From NCBI GenBank assembly GCA_937128785.1, contig CAKZMS010000236.1, positions 1 to 5,736 on the forward strand: a stretch of 5,736 nucleotides of DNA. Reading direction: 5' to 3'. Origin of the DNA: an uncultured Opitutaceae bacterium. Its GTDB lineage: Bacteria > Verrucomicrobiota > Verrucomicrobiia > Opitutales > Opitutaceae. The notes beneath the pieces were generated by a model. That model saw nothing but the letters and a program-made list of their open reading frames with translations. It did not search any database and had not been told where the DNA came from. Position numbers and translations under genes: made by a program. Positions within the stretch are counted from its first letter, which is position 1; each line of letters begins with the position of its first letter. Shown here piece by piece: positions 1-5,736 of this stretch.

Positions 1-1183
1 CGGTGACCTTGGACCGCAGCTCTTCGATGATTGCCTTGGCCTCGCGCTTGCGGTCCGCGGCGGTCGTCAGGGCCACCTGCACCTGCCCCAGATTGGTGCC
101 GCGCCGCTCCTGCGGATCGCCCGGGCTGTCGGTTTGGATGCCGACCGTCGTCAGGAAATAATCCAGCTCCGTCTCGGGCAGCTTCGCGATCTGGGCCTCG
201 CGTTTGGCGAGATCCAAATCTGACTCGGTCATAATCTTGACCAACTCCTTGAAACGCACCTTGGGCTCCCAACCCAATTGCCGTTTGGCCTTGGCCGGAT
301 CGCCAATCAACAGATCCACCTCCGCCGGACGCTCATAGCGTTTGTCGTATTCGACATACTTCTCCCAGTCCATGTCCAGCAGGGCGAAGGTTTCTTGGAT
401 GAACTCTTTGACCGTGTGCGTCTCGTTGGTCGCGACGACATAATCGTCGGGGTTGTCCTGCTGCAGCATGACCCACATCATCTCGACGTATTCCTTGGCG
501 TAACCCCAGTCACGTTTGGCATCGAGATTGCCCATGTAGAGCTTCTCCTGCAGACCCAGTTTGATGCGCGTAGCGGCACGGGTGATCTTGCGGGTGACAA
601 ACGTCTCTCCCCGGCGGGGCGACTCGTGGTTGAAGAGAATGCCGCTGGAAGCATGCAAGTTGTAGGATTCGCGGTAGTTCACCGTGAGCCAGTGGGCATA
701 CATCTTGGCACAACCGTAGGGCGAACGCGGCCAAAACGGCGTGGTTTCGACCTGGGGCACTTCCTGCACCTTACCGAACATCTCGGAGGAGGAAGCCTGG
801 TAATACCGGCATTTTTCCACGAGGCCTGCTTCGCGAATGGCCTCCAGGATCCGAACCGCGCCCACACCGACCACATCTCCGGTGTATTCGGGAATATCGA
901 AGGACACCCGCACGTGGGATTGGGCACCAAGATTGTAGATCTCGTCCGGCTGTAGATCGTAGAGCAGTTTTACCATCTGGACGGAATCGGCCAAATCACC
1001 GTAGTGAAGGAACAACTTCACTCCGTTGATGTGCGGATCACTGTAAAGGTGATCGATACGACTCGTATTGAAGGTCGAGGCGCGACGGATGATACCGTGG
1101 ACTTCGTAACCCTTGGCCAAAAGGAGTTCAGCGAGATAGGAACCGTCCTGTCCCGTGATGCCGGTGATGAGTGCTTTTTTCAT
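1..1183 (-). CDS. gmd: GDP-mannose 4,6-dehydratase, with abnormal in-frame C-terminal continuation (runs off left edge)
   Basis: The enzyme converts GDP-D-mannose to GDP-4-keto-6-deoxy-D-mannose with bound NADP, the first step to GDP-fucose, GDP-rhamnose and related surface sugars; it is cytoplasmic. Reading minus from the ATG at 1183, residues 7-14 are the Rossmann loop (TGITGQDG), followed by GIIRRAS at 30-36. The short-chain dehydrogenase catalytic set is Ser132, Glu134, Tyr156 and Lys160, the same positions as in the E. coli enzyme as I recall it (Thr132 there). NLGAQSHV (84-91) and the region [21 protein letters not shown] (around 290-310) are also typical. The family usually ends soon after the DLxxAKREA segment (322-330 here). 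Instead the frame stays open to base 1, giving at least 394 codons. Residues 331-394 do not look like Gmd; they resemble an RND efflux pump porter segment (listed separately). There is only a weak Shine-Dalgarno (AGGT) before the ATG. The gene is divergent from the reductase gene at 1281. Identity of the dehydratase domain is very secure. Confidence 0.95.
   Translation of the reverse strand, partial: MKKALITGITGQDGSYLAELLLAKGYEVHGIIRRASTFNTSRIDHLYSDPHINGVKLFLHYGDLADSVQMVKLLYDLQPDEIYNLGAQSHVRVSFDIPEYTGDVVGVGAVRILEAIREAGLVEKCRYYQASSSEMFGKVQEVPQVETTPFWPRSPYGCAKMYAHWLTVNYRESYNLHASSGILFNHESPRRGETFVTRKITRAATRIKLGLQEKLYMGNLDAKRDWGYAKEYVEMMWVMLQQDNPDDYVVATNETHTVKEFIQETFALLDMDWEKYVEYDKRYERPAEVDLLIGDPAKAKRQLGWEPKVRFKELVKIMTESDLDLAKREAQIAKLPETELDYFLTTVGIQTDSPGDPQERRGTNLGQVQVALTTAADRKREAKAIIEELRSKVT
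2..193 (-). other. RND efflux permease-like segment fused in frame to the end of gmd
   Basis: Codons 331-394 of the gmd reading frame encode a segment that departs from the dehydratase family. It runs [18 protein letters not shown] (about 333-350), then a [17 protein letters not shown] stretch (356-373), then [17 protein letters not shown] (377-393). From memory this is the pattern of the second large periplasmic loop of RND (AcrB/MdtB-like) permeases: a TxVG strand, a G-x-N/H-x-G/A-Q-I/V-x-V-x-L strand, then R-x-R-x-A-x-x-I-I-x-x-L-R. In an RND pump this would be followed by an IPG motif and transmembrane helices 8-12, which would lie left of the window. No membrane helix is visible in the part shown. 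It may be a true rearrangement, a misassembly, or an unrelated extension that happens to look similar; the sequence alone cannot decide. Confidence 0.6.
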
Positions 1184-1280
1184 TCGCGCTGAGACCTAAG
1201 CGGACGGCTGCACCACCCCGCAAGCCTGCAAAATCCCTCGTCTTCTTGCCTGACGAGGCTGGCAGCTGCACGGTGGGTTC
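1184..1280. promoter_or_regulatory. Divergent intergenic region with hairpin-forming dyad
   Basis: These 97 bases separate the gmd start (minus) from the reductase start (plus), so they should hold both promoters. No convincing -35/-10 pair was found on either strand. A perfect 7-bp dyad, CCTCGTC at 1236-1242 and GACGAGG at 1252-1258 with a 9-base loop, sits near the middle. The heptamer GCTGCAC occurs directly repeated at 1207-1213 and 1265-1271. On the minus strand the hairpin is followed by GATTTT, too short a T-run for a confident terminator. It could be a regulator site or a 5' leader hairpin. Confidence 0.45.
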
Positions 1281-1811
1281 ATGCGAATCGTTTTGATCGT
1301 CGCCCAGTCCCTCGATGGCTTCATTACCCGGCACAGCGAGCCCGGAGCCGAATGGACGTCACCAGCCGACAAAAAGTGGTTTCGCGAATCTCTGGGCCAG
1401 TTTGATGCCCAGGTGATGGCGAGCAAAACCTACGCAACGGTGCGGGAACGCATCCTCCAAGAGAACTGCCCGGCTCCGTTCCGGATGATCATGACCCGCC
1501 AACCCGATCAGTTCGCCGATGATCAAATACCGGGGAAGCTGGAGTTTTCCTCGGCGGAACCAGCCAGCATACGCGATCGGCTGATTAATGCCGGTTGCCA
1601 TGCTTGCGCGCTGTTGGGGGGTGCCACCGCCCACGATGCCTTTCTGGCGACCGAACTGGTGGATGAGATGTGGGTGACCATCGAACCGCGAATTTTCGGA
1701 ACGGGCACCCCGGTGGTAGCGAAGAGGCAGGACCGGGAGCTAGTGTTGATCGATTCCCAGCGCCTGCCCAAAAGCGATTCCGTCGTGCTTAAATATCGGA
1801 TCCGTTCATGA
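1281..1811 (+). CDS. RibD C-terminal / dihydrofolate reductase-like family protein
   Basis: The 176-residue protein has the fold signature of stand-alone RibD_C/DHFR-like reductases, which use NAD(P)H; the substrate of such stand-alone members is generally unknown. Visible marks are the N-terminal strand and loop VAQSLDGFIT (7-16), the glycine-rich nucleotide-binding motif LGGATAHDAFL (112-122), and the strand and turn ELVDEMWVTIEPRIFGTGTP (125-144). The usual G-R-x-T-Y motif is ASKTYA here (47-52), so the conserved Gly-Arg is replaced. No deaminase domain is present, so it is not a full riboflavin RibD; it is also short of any thymidylate or folate gene context. The ATG at 1281 has a GGTGGG stretch (1272-1277) only three bases upstream, a tight ribosome site. 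It overlaps the next gene by ATGA, implying co-translation. Family assignment is good; the reaction is not known. Confidence 0.85.
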   Translation: MRIVLIVAQSLDGFITRHSEPGAEWTSPADKKWFRESLGQFDAQVMASKTYATVRERILQENCPAPFRMIMTRQPDQFADDQIPGKLEFSSAEPASIRDRLINAGCHACALLGGATAHDAFLATELVDEMWVTIEPRIFGTGTPVVAKRQDRELVLIDSQRLPKSDSVVLKYRIRS

Positions 1812-2098
1812 GCGCAGGTTCCAAACCGCCCAACTGGTCGATGCAGTTTTTGAAGATCATGGTAGGAATCGTGGTGATATCGCCCTTGGTTGGAGCCCTG
1901 CTTTACCTGCTGACATCGGGCTTCGTCACTTCTGAGGCCGAACCCCGCGAAACTGCGCTCGCCGGCGCCAAACTGGGGCTATTGATAGGAGGATTCGCCT
2001 CCCCGTTCGCCGCCCTGGGGGTGACCGCCCGGATCATCCTCAGGCATAAGGCAACGAATCCGGAAAATCAGGAATCTGGATCTCTCGAGTCTCGTTGA
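1808..2098 (+). CDS. Small two-helix membrane protein of unknown function
   Basis: The 96-residue protein was not recognised. It has two clear hydrophobic segments, about residues 17-38 (IMVGIVVISPLVGALLYLL...) and 56-78 (LGLLIGGFASPFAALGVTAR...), separated by a short acidic and basic linker (EAEPRE). The C-terminus after Arg79 is polar and probably disordered. Lysine before the first helix and arginine, histidine and lysine after the second suggest both ends are cytoplasmic, with a periplasmic hairpin. The second helix has many small residues (GG, AS, AA), as in helix-packing segments. Its ATG lies within the end of the reductase gene (ATGA overlap), so it is very likely translated from the same mRNA. 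It has no cysteine and no lipobox. Confidence 0.7.
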   Translation: MSAGSKPPNWSMQFLKIMVGIVVISPLVGALLYLLTSGFVTSEAEPRETALAGAKLGLLIGGFASPFAALGVTARIILRHKATNPENQESGSLESR

Positions 2099-2180
2099 AA
2101 TCATCGGTGACCAGGTGAGTGAGCCTTCGCTCCACTTAGGCGTGAAGATTCTACATTGCATGCAATTTGGCTTTGGGCTG
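2099..2180 (+). promoter_or_regulatory. Leader of the GH117 gene with a 12-bp palindrome
   Basis: This gap between the small membrane gene and the preferred GH117 start contains the perfect 12-bp palindrome ATTGCATGCAAT at 2155-2166, 14 bases upstream of the ATG at 2181. Its position fits an operator for a sugar-responsive regulator, but no regulator gene is nearby and the palindrome is short. A weak -10-like TACATT (2152-2157) overlaps it, without a good -35. If translation instead starts at the GTG at 2115 or the ATG at 2160, part or all of the palindrome would be coding. Confidence 0.3.
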
Positions 2181-3452
2181 ATGGTTCTCCCAATGCCCAT
2201 CATTCTCCGCATTCTCTATTCCGTTCTGGCGTTCGCCTTCGCCGGATCAGTATCCGGACAGACGGAATTCGAATCGAGTTACTTCCCTTATGGTGGGGTG
2301 CCCGAGAGTAAACCCGACTTTCCGATAAGCCCGGCGATCGAGCGGATCTACGACGACTATCCCGCCCCGCAACCCGAGTTCAACGAGCTGTTTTCCAACT
2401 TCAAATACACCCCTCTCCAAGGCCTGGATTACCACAATCACGACGGCACCCTTTCACGTCGCGACCCCAGCAAGGTGATTCGGGTAAACGGACGATACTA
2501 TGTTTGGTATACTCGTCGCCATTCCAATTCTCCTCCCCGTGGAGCTAGTGGTGGGACCGATGTAATTCCATCCTTTGATTGGGATCTGGCCGAAATCTGG
2601 TATGCCACCAGTGAGGACGGATTTACCTGGAAGGAACAGGGGGTAGCGGTGAAGCGCCCACCCAAACCCAAGGCCGGTTGGCGGTCGGTATCCACGCCGG
2701 ACATCCTGCAATGGGACGGGAAATTCTATCTTTATTATCAGGCATTCCTCGAAATGCCGGGCACCCGTGGTGACTTTTGCCCGGTAACGGTTTCCGTGGC
2801 GGAGTCACCGGACGGTCCTTGGCGATACGTGGACGATATTGTGGTGAAGAACGGTCCCGACGGAACCTGGGATCAATTCGTGATCCACGATCCCTACCCT
2901 CTCGTTTATCGGGACAAGATCTACCTTTATTACAAATCCCAGTTGGGGGCCGAACCCAAGGCGCCAATGTGGGGTTTGGCCATCGGCGAGGATCCTCTCG
3001 GCCCGTTCGAAAAGTATCCCCTGAATCCCATCACCAACTCCGGACACGAAACGGGGCTTTTCCCTTTCCAGGGGGGAATAGCGGCATTGGTGAGTAGGCA
3101 TGGGCACGAGCACAATACCATCCAGTGGGCGCCTGACGGAGTGCGCTTCGAAATTGCCGCCATGACTGCCGTAATGCCCGTCGCCCCGGGACCGTATGTG
3201 CCCGACGCCTTCACCAACACCACGGATGGCCGTGGCATCACTTGGGGCCTCAGCCACTTCCGCGGACAAGGGGGCAAGGGAAGAAAACACAGCATCTTGG
3301 CAAGGTTCGATTGTGACCTGAGCCAGGACGTCGATGACCCGGACATGAAAAACACCGACATCTTCGTTCGCCCCGAAGTGTATTTCCAGTTTGGGCTTAC
3401 CCCGCGGCAAAAACGGGAACGCACGATGCCGCCCCCGTCCGGATCTGACTAA
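2181..3452 (+). CDS. Secreted glycoside hydrolase family 117 enzyme (alpha-1,3-(3,6-anhydro)-L-galactosidase type)
   Basis: Members of GH117 remove the terminal 3,6-anhydro-L-galactose from neoagaro-oligosaccharides, the last step of agar breakdown; not every clade has that activity. The start at 2181 gives 423 residues and a good signal peptide: Arg10, a hydrophobic core ([12 protein letters not shown], about 11-22) and likely cleavage after Gly26 (VSG). Export to the periplasm or beyond is inferred. A GTG at 2115 and ATGs at 2160 and 2193 are alternatives in the same frame. The five-bladed propeller shows the family residues: Asp95 in RRDPSKV (general base position), Asp237 in [10 protein letters not shown], and His289-Glu290 in [10 protein letters not shown], matching the Asp/Asp/His/Glu set described for GH117 structures. 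[36 protein letters not shown] and ITWGLSHF also look like the family. The segment before Asp95 matches the N-terminal extension used for dimer swapping. No other agarase or sulfatase gene lies in the window. It ends in TAA overlapping the cysH stop. Confidence 0.9.
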   Translation: MVLPMPIILRILYSVLAFAFAGSVSGQTEFESSYFPYGGVPESKPDFPISPAIERIYDDYPAPQPEFNELFSNFKYTPLQGLDYHNHDGTLSRRDPSKVIRVNGRYYVWYTRRHSNSPPRGASGGTDVIPSFDWDLAEIWYATSEDGFTWKEQGVAVKRPPKPKAGWRSVSTPDILQWDGKFYLYYQAFLEMPGTRGDFCPVTVSVAESPDGPWRYVDDIVVKNGPDGTWDQFVIHDPYPLVYRDKIYLYYKSQLGAEPKAPMWGLAIGEDPLGPFEKYPLNPITNSGHETGLFPFQGGIAALVSRHGHEHNTIQWAPDGVRFEIAAMTAVMPVAPGPYVPDAFTNTTDGRGITWGLSHFRGQGGKGRKHSILARFDCDLSQDVDDPDMKNTDIFVRPEVYFQFGLTPRQKRERTMPPPSGSD

Positions 3453-4171
3453 ATCTGGAAGTCGGGCTGGCCGCTGATTTCGTGCAGGCCGCACTCCCGT
3501 TTTTGCCCCCCGAAGCGCGTGTCTTCTTCGGACATCCCGGGCGCCAACGGTGTGGAACTGTGCCAGTCGCCCACGGACACGTAGCCTTGATCCCAGAGTG
3601 GATGGTAGGGCAACTCGTGCTCAGTCAGGTAGCGGTGAATCTCCCGGTTATCCCAATCGATGATCGGGTGAATCTTGGTGACCTTGTTCTGCACCTGCAA
3701 CACCGGTCGATTTTCCCGCGTACTGCTCTGGGAGCGGCGTAGGCCGGCAAGCCAAGCCTCCGCGCCGAGCTCGCGCACGGCCCGATCCATCGGCTCGACC
3801 TTGTTGAGCAAATTGTAGCGATCCAACGCCTCCGGTCCCTGTTCCCAACGCTTGCCGAACAACGCTTCCTGGCGAGCGGGCGTGACACGAGGTTGGTAAA
3901 CCTTGAGGTTCAGTTCGAGCCGCTCAGTCAGTTGCTCGGCGAAACGGTAAGTCTCCGGAAAGAGGTAACCAGTGTCGATGAACACCACCGGGATATCGGG
4001 CTGCTGCCGCGTGACCAGGTGCAACATGACCGCCGATTGCACGCCAAAGCTTGTGGTGAGAATCAGCCGGTCGCCGTAGCGGTCGACGGCCCACTGCACG
4101 CGCGCTTCCGCCGACAACACCTCCAAATCGGGTTGCAGAGGAACGATGGGAGCGGCGGCTGCTTCACTCAT
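3449..4171 (-). CDS. cysH: Phosphoadenylyl-sulfate (PAPS) reductase, thioredoxin-dependent
   Basis: CysH reduces PAPS to sulfite and PAP with electrons from thioredoxin, in cytoplasmic assimilatory sulfate reduction. From the start at 4171 the protein has 240 residues, close to the 244 of E. coli CysH. Motifs in order: [10 protein letters not shown] (39-48, PP-loop of the adenylyl-sulfate reductase type), [13 protein letters not shown] (62-74), [10 protein letters not shown] (143-152), [11 protein letters not shown] (172-182), the [18 protein letters not shown] stretch, and the C-terminal ECGLH (226-230) whose Cys227 is the catalytic nucleophile. It is the only cysteine in the protein. The paired cysteines that hold a 4Fe-4S cluster in APS reductases are absent, so a PAPS rather than APS substrate is favoured. 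An ATG seven codons upstream (4192) is possible. I chose 4171 because GGTGA (4183-4179) lies seven bases before it, whereas 4192 has no good ribosome site. The gene has its own promoter downstream of valS. Confidence 0.95.
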   Translation of the reverse strand: MSEAAAAPIVPLQPDLEVLSAEARVQWAVDRYGDRLILTTSFGVQSAVMLHLVTRQQPDIPVVFIDTGYLFPETYRFAEQLTERLELNLKVYQPRVTPARQEALFGKRWEQGPEALDRYNLLNKVEPMDRAVRELGAEAWLAGLRRSQSSTRENRPVLQVQNKVTKIHPIIDWDNREIHRYLTEHELPYHPLWDQGYVSVGDWHSSTPLAPGMSEEDTRFGGQKRECGLHEISGQPDFQI

Positions 4172-4178
4172 GGACAGA

Positions 4179-4183
4179 TCACC
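4179..4183 (-). promoter_or_regulatory. Ribosome binding site deciding the cysH start
   Basis: GGTGA on the minus strand is a five-base match to the anti-Shine-Dalgarno partner and stands seven bases before the ATG at 4171. The ATG at 4192 has only a weak GCGGA directly against it. This favours the shorter cysH product beginning MSEAAAA. Confidence 0.5.
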
Positions 4184-4214
4184 CTGCTCCATTCCGCGGT
4201 GGAGTAAAGTCGTT

Positions 4215-4243
4215 ATTATAGGTTTGTTTACCTACAAACCTTA
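4215..4243 (-). promoter_or_regulatory. cysH promoter (consensus -10) with palindromic operator
   Basis: On the minus strand a perfect TATAAT lies at 4220-4215. With a 17-base spacer the -35 position (4243-4238) reads TAAGGT, a poor match, as is common for activated or regulated promoters. The perfect inverted repeat described next fills the spacer and abuts the -10. Transcription would begin near 4208, leaving a leader of about 35 bases before the ATG at 4171. The surrounding 60 bases are clearly AT-rich compared with the neighbouring genes. Confidence 0.6.
4220..4241. repeat. Perfect 8-bp inverted repeat, probable operator
   Basis: AGGTTTGT (4220-4227) and ACAAACCT (4234-4241) form an exact dyad separated by TTACCT. 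Centre-to-centre spacing of 14 bases is compatible with a dimeric repressor. It lies between the -35 and -10 of the cysH promoter, where a bound protein would block RNA polymerase. As RNA it could fold to an 8-bp stem with a 6-base loop, but no T-run follows on either strand, so a terminator for valS is less likely. The regulator is unknown; a cysteine- or sulfur-responsive factor (for example of the Rrf2/CymR type) is only an inference from the downstream gene. Confidence 0.55.
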
Positions 4244-4253
4244 GTTACCTCAA

Positions 4254-5736
4254 TTACAACGCCTTAAGCAGTCTCTGGATTTCCTCGGCCTTGGCTTCGA
4301 GATCGGCCAACTGCTTGCGCGCACCTTCAATAACCGGCGGAGGGGCTTTGGACACGAACGCTTCATTGGCCAAGCGGCCCTTGGTGCCGGCGATGTGTTT
4401 CTGCACTTGCGCCAATTCCTTGGTCAGGCGGGTGCGCTCGGCTTCCGGATCCACTTTGATGCCTGTATCCAAATAAACCGTGCCGAAGGGCGATACCGCC
4501 GCCGGCAACGCCGGTTCGTCGCCCGTGCGGGTGATGGCTTCGGCACCGATCAGGCGCGTGAGTTTGGCCACATGCGGTTCGATTGCCGACCATTCTTCGT
4601 CGGAGGCAACGAGTTGGAAGGTGACATCCCGCTTCTGGGCGACCGCTTGGTCGGCCTTGAGCTGGCGAGCCTGGGAGGTGAACTGCTTGAGTTGATCCAC
4701 CCGCGAGGAAGCTTCGGCGTCGAGGGCCCGGCCGCGGGTCGCAATGGCTTGAGCCAACTCGTCGGCCGTCTCCAGCCGATTGTCCTGCAGGAAGGTTCCT
4801 GCTTCGCCGTAGCCCAGCAGCCGCCAGAGCTCTTCGCTGATGAACGGAGCAAACGGCTCAAACAACAGCAGGAACTGGCGGATGACCAAATCCTGAACCG
4901 CGAGAGCATGACCCTTGGCTGCCGGATTCTGCACGCGGGTCTTGGCGACCTCCACATACCAATCGCAAAAATCGTTCCAGAAAAACGTATAGAGCTTCTG
5001 GGTGGCCGCGGCGAATTCGAAGTCGGCGAAACTCTTCTCCAACACACGCATCGTATCGATGAGCGCGTTGAGGATCGCGTGGTCATCCTCGTCGAATTGA
5101 TCGGGTTCCAATCGCGCGATCACGGCATCGAGCGATCCATTGTCGCTCATCTCGCCGCTCATGGTCCGGAAACGGCAGGCGTTCCACAACTTGTTACAGA
5201 AATTCTTCCCGCCTTCGATCCGGCCCTCATCGAACTTCACGTCCTGGCCAAGCGGCGCAATCTGCAGACGGCCAAAGCGCAGCCCATCGGCGCCATAGTG
5301 CTCGATGAGATCCAACGGATCGGGCGAGTTGCCGAGCGTCTTCGACATCTTGCGGCCCTGTTTATCGCGCACGATGCCGTTGAAATAGACGTGCTTGAAG
5401 GGCAAGCGACGCTCGACGGGCTCGCCGGGGCGGGCAAACTCCAGGCCGGCCATGATCATGCGGGCGACCCAAAAAAAGATGATGTCCGCTCCGGTGGCCA
5501 GGGTGGTCGTCGGATAGAAGGCATCGAAGTTCGCCTGCTTCTGTTCATCCGCGTTCGGCCAACCCAGCGTGCCCATAGGCCACAACCAGGACGAGGCCCA
5601 GGTGTCCAAGACATCCTCTTCCTGATCCCAGTTCTCGGGATCGGAAGGGCCCTCAATCGAAACGTGAATCTTGGCGGGGTCCGTCAGGTCCGCTTCGGTC
5701 AGGGTCTCCTTGTCGAGGCCCTTGGCATACCACACA
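4254..5736 (-). CDS. valS: Valyl-tRNA synthetase, C-terminal part (N-terminus beyond right edge)
   Basis: ValS attaches valine to tRNA-Val in the cytoplasm. The frame is open to the right edge; its first codon, GTG at 5735, is an internal valine of the IPVWYAKG strand, not a start. The visible 494 or so codons begin inside the class I catalytic core after the editing domain. EEDVLDTWASSWLWPMGTLG (about 39-58 of the visible part) and GADIIFFWVARMIMAG (82-97) follow. The ATP-binding signature is KMSKT (129-133), a common variant of KMSKS. GADGLRFGRLQIAP and NFCNKLWNACRF (178-189) lead into the anticodon-binding helical domain, with FCDWYVEVAK (256-265) and LFEPFAPFISEELW (291-304). The last 65 residues (429-493) are the charged coiled-coil arm that contacts the tRNA. 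The combined style resembles Verrucomicrobiota/Bacteroidota-type ValS. It ends in TAA just upstream of the cysH promoter. Confidence 0.97.
   Translation of the reverse strand, partial: VWYAKGLDKETLTEADLTDPAKIHVSIEGPSDPENWDQEEDVLDTWASSWLWPMGTLGWPNADEQKQANFDAFYPTTTLATGADIIFFWVARMIMAGLEFARPGEPVERRLPFKHVYFNGIVRDKQGRKMSKTLGNSPDPLDLIEHYGADGLRFGRLQIAPLGQDVKFDEGRIEGGKNFCNKLWNACRFRTMSGEMSDNGSLDAVIARLEPDQFDEDDHAILNALIDTMRVLEKSFADFEFAAATQKLYTFFWNDFCDWYVEVAKTRVQNPAAKGHALAVQDLVIRQFLLLFEPFAPFISEELWRLLGYGEAGTFLQDNRLETADELAQAIATRGRALDAEASSRVDQLKQFTSQARQLKADQAVAQKRDVTFQLVASDEEWSAIEPHVAKLTRLIGAEAITRTGDEPALPAAVSPFGTVYLDTGIKVDPEAERTRLTKELAQVQKHIAGTKGRLANEAFVSKAPPPVIEGARKQLADLEAKAEEIQRLLKAL

Noticed and set aside
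278..955. 225-codon plus-strand open frame opposite gmd
   Set aside because: It is the antisense shadow of the strongly conserved gmd frame; its translation has no recognisable motif and no ribosome site.
2805..3494. 229-codon minus-strand open frame opposite the GH117 gene
   Set aside because: The plus strand carries all GH117 catalytic motifs over the same bases; the antisense product has no family features.
3449..4171. APS reductase (iron-sulfur type) instead of PAPS reductase
   Set aside because: Only one cysteine is present, the catalytic one in ECGLH; the cluster-binding cysteine pairs are missing.
2181..4171. GH117 and cysH as a joint sulfated-polysaccharide system
   Set aside because: They converge on opposite strands, and CysH is an assimilatory enzyme with no direct link to sulfate removal from polysaccharides; no sulfatase is present.
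4220..4241. Inverted repeat as a rho-independent terminator of valS
   Set aside because: The stem is AT-rich and is not followed by a T-run on the minus strand, whereas a perfect TATAAT follows directly, so an operator/promoter reading is better.
5337..5351. KMSKT in place of KMSKS in ValS as a defect
   Set aside because: Threonine at the last position is a known, functional variation in class I synthetases and this gene otherwise looks intact.
5733..5735. GTG as the start of valS
   Set aside because: It encodes the valine of the internal IPVWYAKG strand of the catalytic core; the frame simply leaves the window.

Overview
The window looks like ordinary chromosome from a moderately GC-rich Gram-negative bacterium. 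The style of the valyl-tRNA synthetase, together with a secreted marine-polysaccharide hydrolase, suggests a Verrucomicrobiota-like (Opitutia/Puniceicoccales type) or similar marine heterotroph. That placement is from memory of family sequences and has low to moderate confidence. No rRNA, tRNA, CRISPR array, insertion sequence or phage gene was seen.

Layout from left to right. Bases 1-1183 (minus) hold a complete GDP-mannose 4,6-dehydratase domain. Its reading frame does not stop where the family normally ends. It runs on, open, off the left edge into about 64 residues that resemble the periplasmic porter domain of an RND efflux pump. A 97-base divergent intergenic region with a hairpin-forming dyad follows. 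Bases 1281-3452 (plus) hold three same-strand genes: a RibD/dihydrofolate-reductase-like reductase, a small two-helix membrane protein overlapping it by an ATGA junction, and a secreted glycoside hydrolase of family GH117 (3,6-anhydro-L-galactosidase type). Bases 3449-5736 (minus) hold cysH (phosphoadenylyl-sulfate reductase) and the C-terminal two thirds or so of valS, which enters from the right edge. The GH117 gene and cysH converge with overlapping stop codons. cysH has its own recognisable promoter, with a perfect 8-bp inverted repeat lying between its -35 and -10 regions.

The genes do not form one pathway. Gmd supplies GDP-4-keto-6-deoxymannose for deoxyhexose surface sugars; the GH117 enzyme would release 3,6-anhydro-L-galactose from agar-type oligosaccharides; CysH reduces activated sulfate for cysteine synthesis; ValS charges tRNA-Val. 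The points most worth a second look are the in-frame Gmd/RND-like junction near base 190, the orphan GH117 gene, and the palindromic operator at the cysH promoter. I did not find a convincing new multi-gene system.
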